Positions 1-58,433 of a stretch of DNA of 64,000 nucleotides are shown one piece after another (the first letter of the stretch is position 1; every line of letters begins with the position of its first letter). The notes beneath the pieces were generated by a model that ran no database searches, was not told where the DNA came from, and saw only the letters and a list, made by a program, of their open reading frames with translations. Origin of the DNA: Agelas oroides (Eukaryota; Porifera; Demospongiae; Agelasida; Agelasidae); NCBI GenBank assembly GCA_949130485.1, contig OX422183.1:32546849-32610848 (forward strand), in the 5' to 3' direction. A program made the translations under genes and the position numbers.

Positions 1-43635
<43,635 letters not shown>

Positions 43636-43823
43636 CGCAGCAGACCATCAAACCGTCTCCTCATTCACACAACTGTAGTACACAGATCACGCAAAGTAGT
43701 CATAAACACGCATACGCGACTTGCAGTATTCCGTATACTTTTATATGCACCGTATACGCAAATCGTATACTCATTTAGAGCCCGCTTACCCGTTACTATG
43801 GTAACGGCAGCTGAAAAACAGAC
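43636..43823. promoter_or_regulatory. 188-bp bidirectional promoter between DNHD1 and IFT46
   Basis: The two start codons (43635 minus, 43824 plus) face away from each other with only 188 bp between, so core promoters and both 5' UTRs must share this space. It contains an RFX-type X-box at 43792-43805 and no repeat insertion. Co-expression of both genes in ciliated cells is the natural inference. Confidence 0.75.
43792..43805. promoter_or_regulatory. X-box (RFX binding site)
   Basis: GTTACTATGGTAAC is a 14-bp near-perfect palindrome, one base from the ideal GTTACCATGGTAAC. It ends 18 bp before the IFT46 ATG and lies 156 bp from the DNHD1 ATG. RFX factors drive ciliary genes through this motif in animals. 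Confidence 0.75.
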
Positions 43824-46800
43824 ATGTCGGGGTACTACGCCAGCAACGGAGCCGGAGAGGACAACGAGAAGGTGAGGGGGGGAGGGGGAGGAGGAAGGTG
43901 AGGCCTCTTCTGCTCAGATTCCCCGTCAGCAGATGAGCGCATCATTTCACAGGAGGATTGTAGAATGTAGTAAATGTACTTCATGGCTGTGAGGGGGGAG
44001 GAGGATGTGTGTGTATGTTGGGGGGGGTGGGGGTGGGGAGGGGAGGGGTGTGCTATAGGGAGCAATCTCGCAAGGCAGACCCTAGTTTCTCAGCACCGAT
44101 TGCTTCCATTGTTTCCAGGCTCTTGCCTTTTTCAATGTATTCAGCATATATAGATATGCTTTCAGTATACAAGCAATGACAAGCTGGATGGAGTCCAGGG
44201 ATACTGGAAGTGATTGGCACTATGAAATGGAACAGGTCTGGCTCGTGAGACGACTACTTATCTACATGTATCCCCCTGTGCTAGGTGACTGTGGTCCACA
44301 ATCAGCCTTATGATGAGAGTGTGGAGGTGAGCGACGGAGAGGAGATTGCCAGCACCTCCGCCACACCCCGGGGCCCTCCACTCACACACGGTCAGTAGAA
44401 CCTTTGTCACTCACCGTAGCATAGTTCCCAGCACCTCCATCACACCCCGGGGCCCTCCACTCACACAGGGTCAGTAGAACCTTTGTCACTCACCATAGCA
44501 TAGTTCCCAGCACCTCCGCCACACCCCGGGGCCCTCCACTCACACACGGTCAGTAGAACCTTTGTCACTCACCGTAGCATAGTTCCCAGCACCTCCGCCA
44601 CACCCCGGGGCCCTCCACTCACACAGGGTCAGTAGAACCTTTGTCACTCACCGTAGCATAGTTCCCAGTACCTCCGCCACACCCCGGGGCCCTCCACTCA
44701 CACAGGGTCAGTAGAACCTTTGTCACTCACCGTAGCATAGTTCTCAGCACCTCCGCCACACCCCGGGGCCCTCCACTCACACACGGTCAGCAGAACCTTT
44801 GTCACTCACCGTAGCATAGTTCCCAGCACCTCCGCCACACCCTGGGGCTTTGGGAATGAGACAAAACTCACCACACACATCCACCACACGTTGGTAGCTG
44901 AAGAGAGCACAACTGTTTGACATCATTGCTAGCACATTGAGAAGGCATTCTATGAGCTTGCTCCAGGGTATAGAGCGTGCATTTAGCTTCAACTTCAGAT
45001 TATGCAGAAGGTCAGTTTAACATACTGCACTAGCCTCATTCCCAAGCTTCTTACACCTGCGAGATAGCTATAGTACCGAAGTGCGTTTCAAAGCTCTAAT
45101 CTGATTGGTTGAGTTAGGGTTTATTAGGGCCAATAGGGTTAGAGCTTTGAAAAGTACTTGGGAATACCCCTGAGATAGAATCAGGGAGTGACCTGGGACT
45201 GAGGCTAATACTGTACAGTGAACAAGCTTGAGTGGAATGTTTGACACGCTACCATCAAGTGATCCTGTGAAGTAAACAGCCCTTCTGCTGTCTAATGTAC
45301 CCTCTTGTTAGCCTCGTTCCCAGGCCCCACCCAGCTTTCCGTCGCTTATTAGTATGGCTTTTCTGTACTGCAAGTGACAGAAAGCTGGGCGTGGCCTGGG
45401 AACGAGGCTACCCTCTTGTCATGCCTGACGGTCGCATACTAAGTAAATTCCCTGGAACACTTGCAGAAAATCTGACATGATTTTACCTGGCAGATCCCGG
45501 TGATGGTGGATACCGCATCAGCGTCCAACAGGGAAGAGGAGGAGGAGGAGGTGGGGAGATGAGATATGAAGAGGAGGAGGATAGCCCGGAGGAGGAAGAA
45601 GAGGAGGAGGAGGAGGAAGGGAGTGAGTCCGAGGAGACTGAGGATGGGCCACACGCCACACTCACCGGGTGAGTATACGTAATGTTGGGAGAAATCTGCC
45701 TTGAGAACCAATCTGTGGCTGTGGACGTGTACCGTCTATATATCAATGTCAGAGCTCCAATGGTTCAGTAGTAAGAGTATCTATATGAGTATTCAGAAGA
45801 CCCAGGTTCAAATTGCAAATTCTGTCTACTTTATTCCATTCTCCTCCTCCTCTTCTCCCCTCCTCCTTCCCTCCCTCTTCCCTCTCCCCCTCCCTTCTCC
45901 TCCTCCTTCCCTCCCCTTCTCCTCTCCCTAATAGTGCCTATGATCCGGCAGAGTTTGACCATCTTCCTGTGAGCAGTGAGCTGAAAGAGCTGTTCCAGCA
46001 CATCACGAGGTACACTCCCCAGACAGTAGACCTGGAGACTAAGCTGAAACCATTCGTACCAGAGTACATCCCCGCCATCGGAGACATTGATGCTTTCCTC
46101 AAGGTGGGTGGGTAGTGTGTGATGTGTCTCACCTAAGAAGATTCACCTTCTCACCCTCTCACCTCTTCCTCCTGTCCCTCCTCACGAACACTCCCTCTCC
46201 CTTCTACACTCCATTCTGTATTCTTGCCTGCCTCCCCCCCACCTCTCCCTTCTACACACCCTCCTGCCCCCTTCCCTCTTCCTCCCCCTTCTCTACATCC
46301 CAGGTGTCTCGTCCAGATGGCAAGACAGAGTCACTGGGGCTGATTGTGTTGGACGAGCCGAGAGCAAAGCAGTCTGACCCCACCATTCTAGACCTTCAGC
46401 TGCGGGCACTCACCAAACAGCCCACCGTTAAACCAGTGGTAAAAACTGTCTCCCTCAATTTCCTCCACCTCCTCCTCCTCCTCCTTCTCCTCCTCCTCCT
46501 CCCCCTCCTCCCCTCCTCCTCCCTACTCTAACAGTGTTACAGCCTATCAATAACACCATGAGCTGTATAGCTTTGTCCTCCGGCCTTTCCACCATCTGTG
46601 GGAGCAATCTTACGTTTCTGGTAGTGTCTGTCCAAGGGCTGATCAAAGTCCTGGATATTCTCAGACTGGAAAAAGAGCTAATCATTGTTCAGCATGCATG
46701 AAATGTGGGGAATCCCCCCATCTGCACCAGTATGTAGGTACACGCAGACATTGACATCTTCCTCAAATGCTCCTTTGTTTTAGCATACATACATGAGCCA

Positions 46801-48657
46801 TTAGCGACCAAAAACAAGATGGAATAAACAGCCTTATCTCCTCCTGTCCATCATGCTCTGAATAGCCTCCTGTTTCACTTGCTGAACGTACCAGGCTTAT
46901 CTCCTCCTGTCCATCATGCTCTGAATAGCCTCCTGTTTCACTTGCTGAACGTACCAGGCTTATCTCCTCCTGTCCATCATGCTCTGAATAGCCTCCTGTT
47001 TCACTTGCTGAACGTACCAGGCTTACCTCCTCCTGTCCATCATGCTCTGAATAGCCTCCTGTTTCACTTGCTGAACGTACCAGGCTTACCTCCTCCTGTC
47101 CATCATGCTCTGAATAGCCTCCTGTTTCACTTGCTGAACGTACCAGGCTTATCTCCTCCTGTCCATCATGCTCTGAATAGCCTCCTGTTTCACTTGCTGA
47201 ACGTACATGTACCAGGCTTTCCTCCTGTCCATCATGCTCTGAATAGCCTCCTGTTTCACTTGCTGAACGTACATGTACCAGGCTTTCCTCCTGTCCATCA
47301 TGCTCTGAATAGCCTCCTGTTTCACTTGCTGAACGTACCAGGCTTTCCTCCTTAGTTTTTGCAGTTTTGCAAACGTACATGAGCCGTGAGCGATCAAAAA
47401 CAAGATGGAACCATCAGCTCTGTTTCACCTTCTGTTGTTCATCTCATGTATTCCTCCTCAGACGGTGCACAGTATCACTGACCCTGAGAAACAGACCAAG
47501 GCCATGGACAGTTGGATAGACAGTATCAGGTACTGAGAGACAGCCAACATGTCTCCTGACCTGAGCCTTGTAGTTTCAATGATGCAATCTCTCTCACGAT
47601 GTTTCTTGCAGTGAGCTACACAGACAGAAGCCAGCTACTAATGTACATTATACCAAGTGAGTAGTTCAATGGATACCTTATTGTCTTATGGTGTACTTTT
47701 ATTTAGAGGCCCTCTTCTTTTCTCCTTCCCCTTCCCCTTCGTTGTTTACCCTTCTCTCCTCCTTCTCCTCTCCTCCTTCACCCTTCTTTTCTCTCCCTCC
47801 TTCCCCCTCCCCCTTTTCTCCTCCTCCTTCCCCCTCCCCCTTTTCCCCTCCTCCTCCCCCCTCCCCATCCCCCTTTTCCCCTCCTCCTTCACCCTTCTTT
47901 TCTCTCCCTCCTCCATCCTCTCTCTCCCCACTTCTCCCTCCTCCATCCTCTCTCCCCCCACCCCCACCCCTTCTCCCCAGGAATATGCCTGATGTTGAAG
48001 CACTGATGCAGGAATGGCCGCCACAGTTCGAAGAGACACTAAAACAGGTACAATACAACAGGCAGAGTTCAACTCCAGAGTTGACTCGTCTCTTGTTGAT
48101 GTCTCTCAGGTTGGCTTGCCTGGTGCTGACCTGGACTGTGATCTTGCTCAGTATGTGGACATCATCTGTGGTGAGTGGACTCCTCCCTCCTCTTCCTCAT
48201 ACACTCTTACTCCTCTTGCTCCACCCCCTTATCCTTCTTCATGCCTTCAATCCCTCCCTCACACCCTCACACCCTGCTTCCCCCATCGATCCATGTCCCT
48301 CTGCCTCCCTCCTTCTTCTCCCCTCTTCACTCCCCCCCTCCCCCCCCCCCCCCCTCCTCCCTCCCCCCCTCCCACCCCTCGCAGCTCTACTGGACATCCC
48401 AGTCTACAACAGTAGGGTCCACTCTCTACACATGCTCTTCTCCCTCTACATGGAGTTCAAAAACTCACAGGTAATAATGCAGACGAGGACATCGTGTGTG
48501 TTCTCGAGGTCCACTTGATGGTCTCGAGGACAGTTTAGAAGTAAGACTTAAAGCCTCCTGCCTCTGCTTATAATACTCTGTCTCTCCACACACCCCACGC
48601 ACACACACACAGCACTTCAAGGTCCTGGCTAATGAACAATTGGAGACAGACACATAA
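43824..48657 (+). CDS. IFT46: Intraflagellar transport protein 46
   Basis: Eleven exons join in phase: 43824-43871, 44285-44390, 45494-45668, 45935-46103, 46304-46438, 47462-47529, 47612-47656, 47981-48047, 48110-48170, 48385-48470, 48613-48657 (TAA). The start MSGYYASNGAGEDNEK was chosen as the first ATG after the X-box. Residues in exons 2-3 form an acidic, low-complexity N-terminus (Glu runs) as in other IFT46 proteins. The conserved core follows: YDPAEFDHLPVSSELKELF, IPAIGDIDAFLK, MPDVEALMQEWPPQFEE, and a C-terminus with LDIPVYNSRVHSLHMLFSLY and EFKNSQHFKVLANE, very close to vertebrate IFT46. IFT46 is an IFT-B core subunit with a role in carrying outer dynein arms into cilia. Exon 2's donor region is tandemly duplicated. 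Confidence 0.95.
44350..44860 (+). repeat. 79-80-bp tandem duplication of the IFT46 exon 2 end and donor
   Basis: Seven units begin AGCACCTCCGCCACACCCC and include CCTCCACTCACACACGGTCAGT, i.e. the last 40 coding bases of exon 2, its donor and the first intron bases. Only the first is joined to exon 2. Each later unit keeps a GGTCAGT donor and some have a CAG before CACCTCC. The last is incomplete. Confidence 0.9.
45031..45208. mobile_element. hAT-like MITE, TAGCCTCA termini, TSD TACTGYAC
   Basis: TAGCCTCATTCCC and GGGACTGAGGCTA ends, flanked by TACTGCAC (45023-45030) and TACTGTAC (45209-45216), 7 of 8 identical. In IFT46 intron 2. Confidence 0.7.
45309..45411. mobile_element. hAT-like MITE, TAGCCTCG termini, TSD CCTCTTGT
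   Basis: A 103-bp element with near-perfect inverted halves (CCCACCCAGCTTTC and GAAAGCTGGGCGTGG) and perfect 8-bp repeats CCTCTTGT at 45301-45308 and 45412-45419. The cleanest TSD of the family. Confidence 0.85.
46838..47350. repeat. About 60-bp minisatellite, 8 units, in IFT46 intron 5
   Basis: Units with TCCTGTCCATCATGCTCTG, AATAGCCTCCTGTTTCACTT and GCTGAACGTACCAGG; two later units carry a six-base TGTACA insertion. The length is a multiple of three in most units, so long open frames appear on both strands; none joins the IFT46 exons. Confidence 0.9.
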
Positions 48658-48820
48658 GACCACCAGTAGCTCTCACAAATCTTAATTGTTCACTGTTGTG
48701 CACCACTTCCAATGAAACACACTGCTTGTTGTTGTAAAATGTGCCACGTAAATGCGCCATGTAAAAGACTGTCATCTTAAAGTGCGTACATAAAAGTGCG
48801 TACATAAAGCATGATCAGTC

Positions 48821-50026
48821 TTAGCTCCCTCCTCCTCCTCTCTTCTCCTTCTCCTCCCCCCTCCTCCTTTCCTCTGGCATACCATAGGCCTCCATTGAAC
48901 TAGTCAGGAATGAGTTATAGTTGTCTTTGAGTCCAGGAGGATCTAGAACTGGCTGGTGAGCTGGAAATGCAGACAGCTCATCACCTTCGATCAGAGAGAT
49001 GTGTGTGAGTTGGTGTGTGTGTGTGTGTGTGAGGGAGGGTGGAGTGTGTGTGTGTGCATGTGTGTGATCAGAGAGATGTGTGTGTGTGTGTGTGTGTGTG
49101 CCAGAGACCCATTTCATGCACAATGGAAGCATGTGAATGAAGCTAGTGATGTTTCCCACCTCTGCTGTATCGGAGACACTCCGGCACCTTGGATGGAGAC
49201 TTGCTGTAGGCCTTGCGATAGGATGTCTCAAAACAGTGGTCATACTGTGTGTGTGAGTGTGTGTGTGTGTGTGTGTGTGAGTGTGTGAGTGTGTGTGTGT
49301 GTGTGTACGTATTTGGGTGGGGCCATGGCAACAGCTACATACAATCTGTGCAATGGCAACTCTCCACTCTCACCTCCACTACTGACCTCCTCCCCCCCTC
49401 CCCTCCTCCCCCTCCCATCTCCACTCCTCTCACCTCCCCAACCTTACACATACCTGTGAAGGGAGACATCTTGGTTCAGCTAATTTGGAGACATCAAAAC
49501 GTTCTTCGTTCCAGTTTCCGATGAGAGTGTCTGAGGAATATGTACTCTCATTGGCACGTGTGTCCCAGCCAAACTAGCAAGAGATACAAGACCGTTTATA
49601 ACACTGCTATACTTGATCAAACCGGAAGTGGTTTAGTTATGCGTCTATCAATGTTATCCCACTACCCCCCTATTGGGCAGTTGATGGGGATTATATAGGG
49701 ATTTGACTGAAGACAGTGCCCCAATAGTCAGGAATTTGATTACCTCAGACTGCTTTGTCAAATACCCAGTAATCTCCCATCTTTTTTCGAGGGGATTTGA
49801 TTACAGGGTCTGCCCCACTATAGGGGCAATCGATGTTTTAATTAGTCAAATCCCACCTTGCCCCACTATAGCCTGATTTGGGGGGGGGGGATGGGACATA
49901 GGTGTAGAGGTGCATGTGTACCTGGTCCACTTTCTTCTTGTCTTTGTTATTCCAAGCTTTTGTCTGGCCCGATGCCTTCAGGAACCCACGGAACGTTGGC
50001 TGCTGTCCTCCTCCTCCACCGCTCAT
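48821..50026 (-). CDS. CFAP68: Cilia- and flagella-associated protein 68 (C11orf1 family)
   Basis: Four exons on the minus strand: 50026-49922, 49573-49454, 49244-49160, 48984-48821 (TAA). Exon 1 reads MSGGGGGQQPTFRGFLKASG; it begins at the only good ATG there and ends in phase 0. Exon 2, FGWDTRANESTYSSDTLIGN followed by WNEERFDV and CLPSQ, matches human C11orf1 (YGWRCTTNENTYSNRTLMGN, WNQERYDL, PLPSQ). Exon 3 has HCFETSYRKAYS (human HYFETTYDTSYN) and exon 4 FPAHQPVLDPP (human FPGHQPELDPP). The family is a microtubule inner protein of axonemal doublets. It converges on IFT46 with 163 bp between the stop codons. The C-terminus is Arg/Glu/Gly-rich and low complexity. Confidence 0.88.
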
Positions 50027-50438
50027 GATGTGCAAGCTTGGGAAGGTGGAGAGCAACAGTGTCAAGCACAAGGGAAGGTGTGTATACACTACCAATTTAG
50101 GGCTTTATAGATATGATATGTTCTGCCGCTAATCCAAGTCAACCAACCATCCCTTAATGCATCTCAATCCATTAAACATACATGCAGTTTATTAAGAACA
50201 TAGCAACAACTGGACTGCAATAGTTGCTTATTTTTTTTTACACAGGAAATCCCTCTTCAGCATAGTTTTGCCTGGGGGGTCCAGACTAGTTGCCAGAGGA
50301 CACAAGAACGATTATTAAAGAACTACAGTGGCACACAATATGGCCTCAAGCTGCTTCCCCGTTTTTGATACCCTCGGATCACGCCGGCGCAATACCTTTC
50401 TGTTCCCAGCTCGGTAGTGCAATGCTGTACGTTTATCA

Positions 50439-50452
50439 GTTGCCATGGTTTA
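50439..50452 (+). promoter_or_regulatory. Possible X-box half-site between CFAP68 and TMEM218
   Basis: GTTGCCATGGTTTA has a perfect left half and centre of an RFX site (GTTGCCATGG) but a poor right half. It lies in the short piece of original spacer between CFAP68 and the inserted element at 50499. Confidence 0.4.
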
Positions 50453-50498
50453 ATATATGACGTTCCAAATATTGCCCACTACGCATGCGCTCGCCACC

Positions 50499-51232
50499 TG
50501 TCACGAAAAATTTGGTCCGGGGCAAAAATTGGTCCGGGCGGACCAAAAATTGGCAGCCAAAATTGGTCCCCCCTTGCCAAAAACGGTCCGCGTGCGCGTA
50601 CTGCGTTCGCGAGTATTGTAGAAGCTACTGGATTCACCAACAGACGTCATCAGCACAGTATAGTCAGTGAAAGAGAATAGCAGGCATCTGATGTCCTGAA
50701 GAAAGCCTACACAAGCGGGCGGGAGCAGCGGAGGAAATGATTGGTGCATATTTCTAAATAGTGCACGCCCTATTTACTTTGGGCCAGAAATCGGCGATGG
50801 TAGCTTATGCTATGTAATCTGTTTAGCTAGATTTTAGCACTGTATTGAGAAGGAATGGAAATAGATCTCTACTGTACGCCTAATGCTTGAGTGGAAATTT
50901 CATACCGCAATTTTTTTTCAGTGCTACTCGGATCTACTCGCTAACGGCATGTTTGGCTATGTCTTTCTGTTTATGAATTTCGTGTACATTACTTGCATAT
51001 ACCTACGGAAGCAGGACCATTCGTGGCAACTCAAACATGTACGGCGGACCACTTTTGGCTGCCAAAAATGGCCCCCCGGACCAGTTTTGGTCGCTAAATT
51101 TGGTCCCGCTAGGACCACTATTGGCAAGGGGGGACCATTTTTGGCAACTAGAAGTGGTCCGGGGGGAACGTTTTTGGCAGCCAAAATCGGTCCGGGGGAC
51201 CACTTTTGGGCCGGACCGATTTTCGCGTGACA
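50499..51232. mobile_element. TGTCACG-TIR element with GGTCC-rich arms, TSD CACC
   Basis: Ends TGTCACGAAAA and TTTTCGCGTGACA are inverted, with 4-bp direct repeats CACC at 50495-50498 and 51233-51236. Both arms are arrays of TTGGTCC, TTGGCAGCCAAAA and GGACCA words, themselves inverted between the two sides. It has no coding sequence and ends 9 bp before the TMEM218 ATG. Same family as 61434-62337. Confidence 0.75.
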
Positions 51233-51241
51233 CACCACGTC

Positions 51242-51913
51242 ATGGCGCTGGTCCCCGGGCTAAACATCGGAGTAGGACTGTTGCTACTCATCCTGGTCTG
51301 GGTGGCGGCTGTACTAGCCACGCTAGCACTCGCGGCAGTACCCAAGGCGAGGTAGGAACCGTTTTGCGCATGCTCAGTCACCTAGGAGGGTTCCAACCCT
51401 GTCTATAATGATATAAATCTCTCGTTGCCCAGGTATGGTATTCCTGTAGTCCTGGTGGTGTGTGTAGCCCTCACACTCTTCCTCCTCCTCTACCCCCGCC
51501 AGACCCCAGGACAACCGGTTCCCAGCACACAAGTGAGCCATGATGATTTGCTCAGACTACACTCTCATACAGTGCCATACCACTATGTGTAGCCTATTCC
51601 CAGGCCTTCCTTGCTTTGGTTTCTTGCAAGTGATCAAAAACTGGAGGCGGGGAAGGTCTGGGAACTAACTTTCTCACACAGAGAGGAAGTGAGCCCGGGT
51701 ACAAGGCTTTGCAAGACCATTGTTGAATGTGTAGTGCACTCTAACCTGGGATCCTCTCCTTTGCAGGAAGTCGATGAGCTGTATTTTGGTCGGCTGGTCC
51801 TACTGCTCTTGCTCAGCCTATTCCTGGTTGGCGGCGTAGCTGCTGTAGTGGTCCTGTTTATCACTGAACCTATCCACGCTCGTCCCCACAGAAAAACTTA
51901 CATCACTTCATAA
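51242..51913 (+). CDS. TMEM218: Transmembrane protein 218 (ciliary transition zone)
   Basis: Three exons in phase: 51242-51351, 51433-51532, 51767-51913 (TAA), giving 118 residues, close to the human 115. Three hydrophobic segments are visible: GLLLLILVWVAAVLATLAL (exon 1), VVLVVCVALTLFLLLYP (exon 2) and LVLLLLLSLFLVGGVAAVVV (exon 3). The Leu/Val-rich first helix, LLLYPR (human LLLFPR), VDELYFGRLVLL (human VDDFFIGRYVLL) and the tail TEPIHARP (human LEPIYAKP) identify TMEM218, a transition-zone protein mutated in Joubert/Meckel-type ciliopathy. The first ATG lies 9 bp after the end of a transposable element, so its 5' UTR must be very short or derived from the element. Confidence 0.93.
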
Positions 51914-52679
51914 CCATTATTTGCACGACTGCTTGTGGTTGTACCACTACCTGTGCCATGTGTAAAGGTTGCATGGTCTGGTACTAATGGCTCAAGCCAG
52001 TCCTTTTGGTTCGATTTCTCTATGACTGTGTTTTGTGTTTTTTTCCCTTCTTCTCTTCTTCACTTCATAGTCATCACTGCACATGTGCAGTAGCTAGTGA
52101 TTGTATCAATACACTCCTGTCTCAACACTGCCTGTGGAAATAGAGTTAACTCAACTGTTGACAGTAAAAGGAAGATCGCAGGGATTGGTGGTTGTCACAA
52201 GCCAGCCCCTTAAGTTTGATTTCTCAGTTTTGTTTCTTTGTATGATCGGTAGCTAGAATAATCGTTTGCAGAAGGCCAGCCACATGATAGCTGTCCCCAT
52301 CTTCCAGTCACCCCAGCGCAGCTGATGAGGCCTGGTATTGTCCTGCGCAGTGGGTGACTTTGCATAACATCTAGGCCCATTTTTATTACAGTTCATTGAT
52401 TGTGACAGACATGTAATCTGGTCAGACAGCCTCCATTCCCAGGTTCTCATACTGCAATTGATGATGGGGCATGCAAGTCTGGAATTGAGGCAAAATAATA
52501 CTATGTCTTGCAAGTTGTAAAACCAGTTTGAATACAATAAAATTATGTTCCAAAACTATCTTCTGTCTACATAACACAACAGGAACTGATCATCTCATAA
52601 AAATTAGAGTTCTTGGTGAAAACAAAGTTTATAGGGCTCAACTCTACCAATTTGATTTAAGTTAAGGGATGGTGGGTCT
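51914..52679 (+). other. TMEM218 3' flank with decayed tRNA-like repeats
   Basis: No coding exon seen. Two weak tRNA-derived remnants (GGCTCAAGCCAG at about 51990 and CACAAGCCAGCCCC at about 52197). AATAAA at 52536-52541 could be the TMEM218 polyadenylation signal, about 620 bp after the stop. The vault-like gene ends at 52680 on the other strand. Confidence 0.4.
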
Positions 52680-57312
<4,633 letters not shown>

Positions 57313-57782
57313 GGTGAGCCTTCTCTTTCTCTCTCGGCGAAGCGAAGGGTGTGGCTTGATTACTCACGTTCACGAGAGTAATCAGAGAGTATGTCGTCGG
57401 ATCGTCCTCAGGCCCCACCCGAAAATCCCGATTTATGGGCGGGGCCTGAGGACAATGTCGGACTCGTCGGGCCACAACGGCACCCCTACTATATAGCTGG
57501 CTCATGCTCATGCGAGCCACTCCCCCTAAATCAATCAATCAATCAATCAAAATTTTTAATGTCACTTGCACAAAAGCAACCAGCCTAAACAGGCTTATGA
57601 GACAGTCTATAATACGAAAGGGATAAACTGGAAATTCTCGAACTATATGTGTACAACCAAAAATAATAACAGCATGGAATGTGTTAGGAACAAAGGGAAA
57701 GTAGTGAAACAGCGCAGGTGAATTAAAAATGAGACAGTATGATGTCAGGGTCCCAGAAGACAAACGAAACACTTGGTGGTGA

Positions 57783-58392
57783 AAGACAGACAGGAGTCTT
57801 CCCCTGGAACCCCTCTCGGGGTAACCAGGGGACAGACTACATGCAGGACAGACAAGCCTTCCCCTGGCACCCCTCTCGGGGTAACCCGGGGACAGACTAC
57901 ATGCAGGACGGACAAGCCTTCCCCTGGCACCCCTCTCGGGGTAACCAGGGGACAGGCTACATGCAGGACGGACAAGCCTTCCCCTGGCGCCCCTCTCGGG
58001 GTAACCCGGGGACAGGCTACATGCAGGACGGACAAGCCTTCCCCTGGCGCCCCTCTCGGGGTAACCCGGGGACAGACTACATGCAGGACGGACAAGCCTT
58101 CCCCTGGCGCCCCTCTCGGGGTAACCCGGGGACAGACTACATGCAGGACGGACAAGCCTTCCCCTGGCGCCCCTCTCGGGGTAACCAGGGGACAGACTAC
58201 ATGCAGGACGGACAAGCCTTCCCCTGGCGCCCCTCTCGGGGTAACCCGGGGACAGACTACATGCAGGACGGACAAGCCTTCCCCTGGCGCCCCTCTCGGG
58301 GTAACCCGGGGACAGACTACATGCAGGACGGACAAGCCTTCCCCTGGCGCCCCTCTCGGGGTAACCAGGGGACAGACTACATGGAGGACAAA
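57783..58392. repeat. 60-bp minisatellite, 10 units, in the LINE 3' region
   Basis: Units start near CAGGAGTCTTCCCCTGGAAC and then repeat CCCCTCTCGGGGTAAC, GGGGACAGACTACATGCAGG and ACGGACAAGCCTTCCC every 60 bp with few point differences. As 60 is divisible by three, several frames on both strands stay open across all units. It sits between the LINE coding end (58434) and its 3' tail. Confidence 0.95.
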
Positions 58393-58433
58393 GAAGCACT
58401 ACTGGTGACCCTTATAGGAATAATGATATTACA

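Noticed and set aside
46763-47380. Repeat protein-like frames (SETGGYSEHDGQEE or HHALNSLLFHLLNVPG units)
   Set aside because: Both strands are open because the intronic minisatellite has units divisible by three; neither joins an exon of IFT46.
50501-51238. Short frames such as MYGGPLLAAKNGPPDQFW over the CFAP68-TMEM218 spacer
   Set aside because: They are translations of the GGTCC/GGCAGCC word arrays of a non-coding TIR element.
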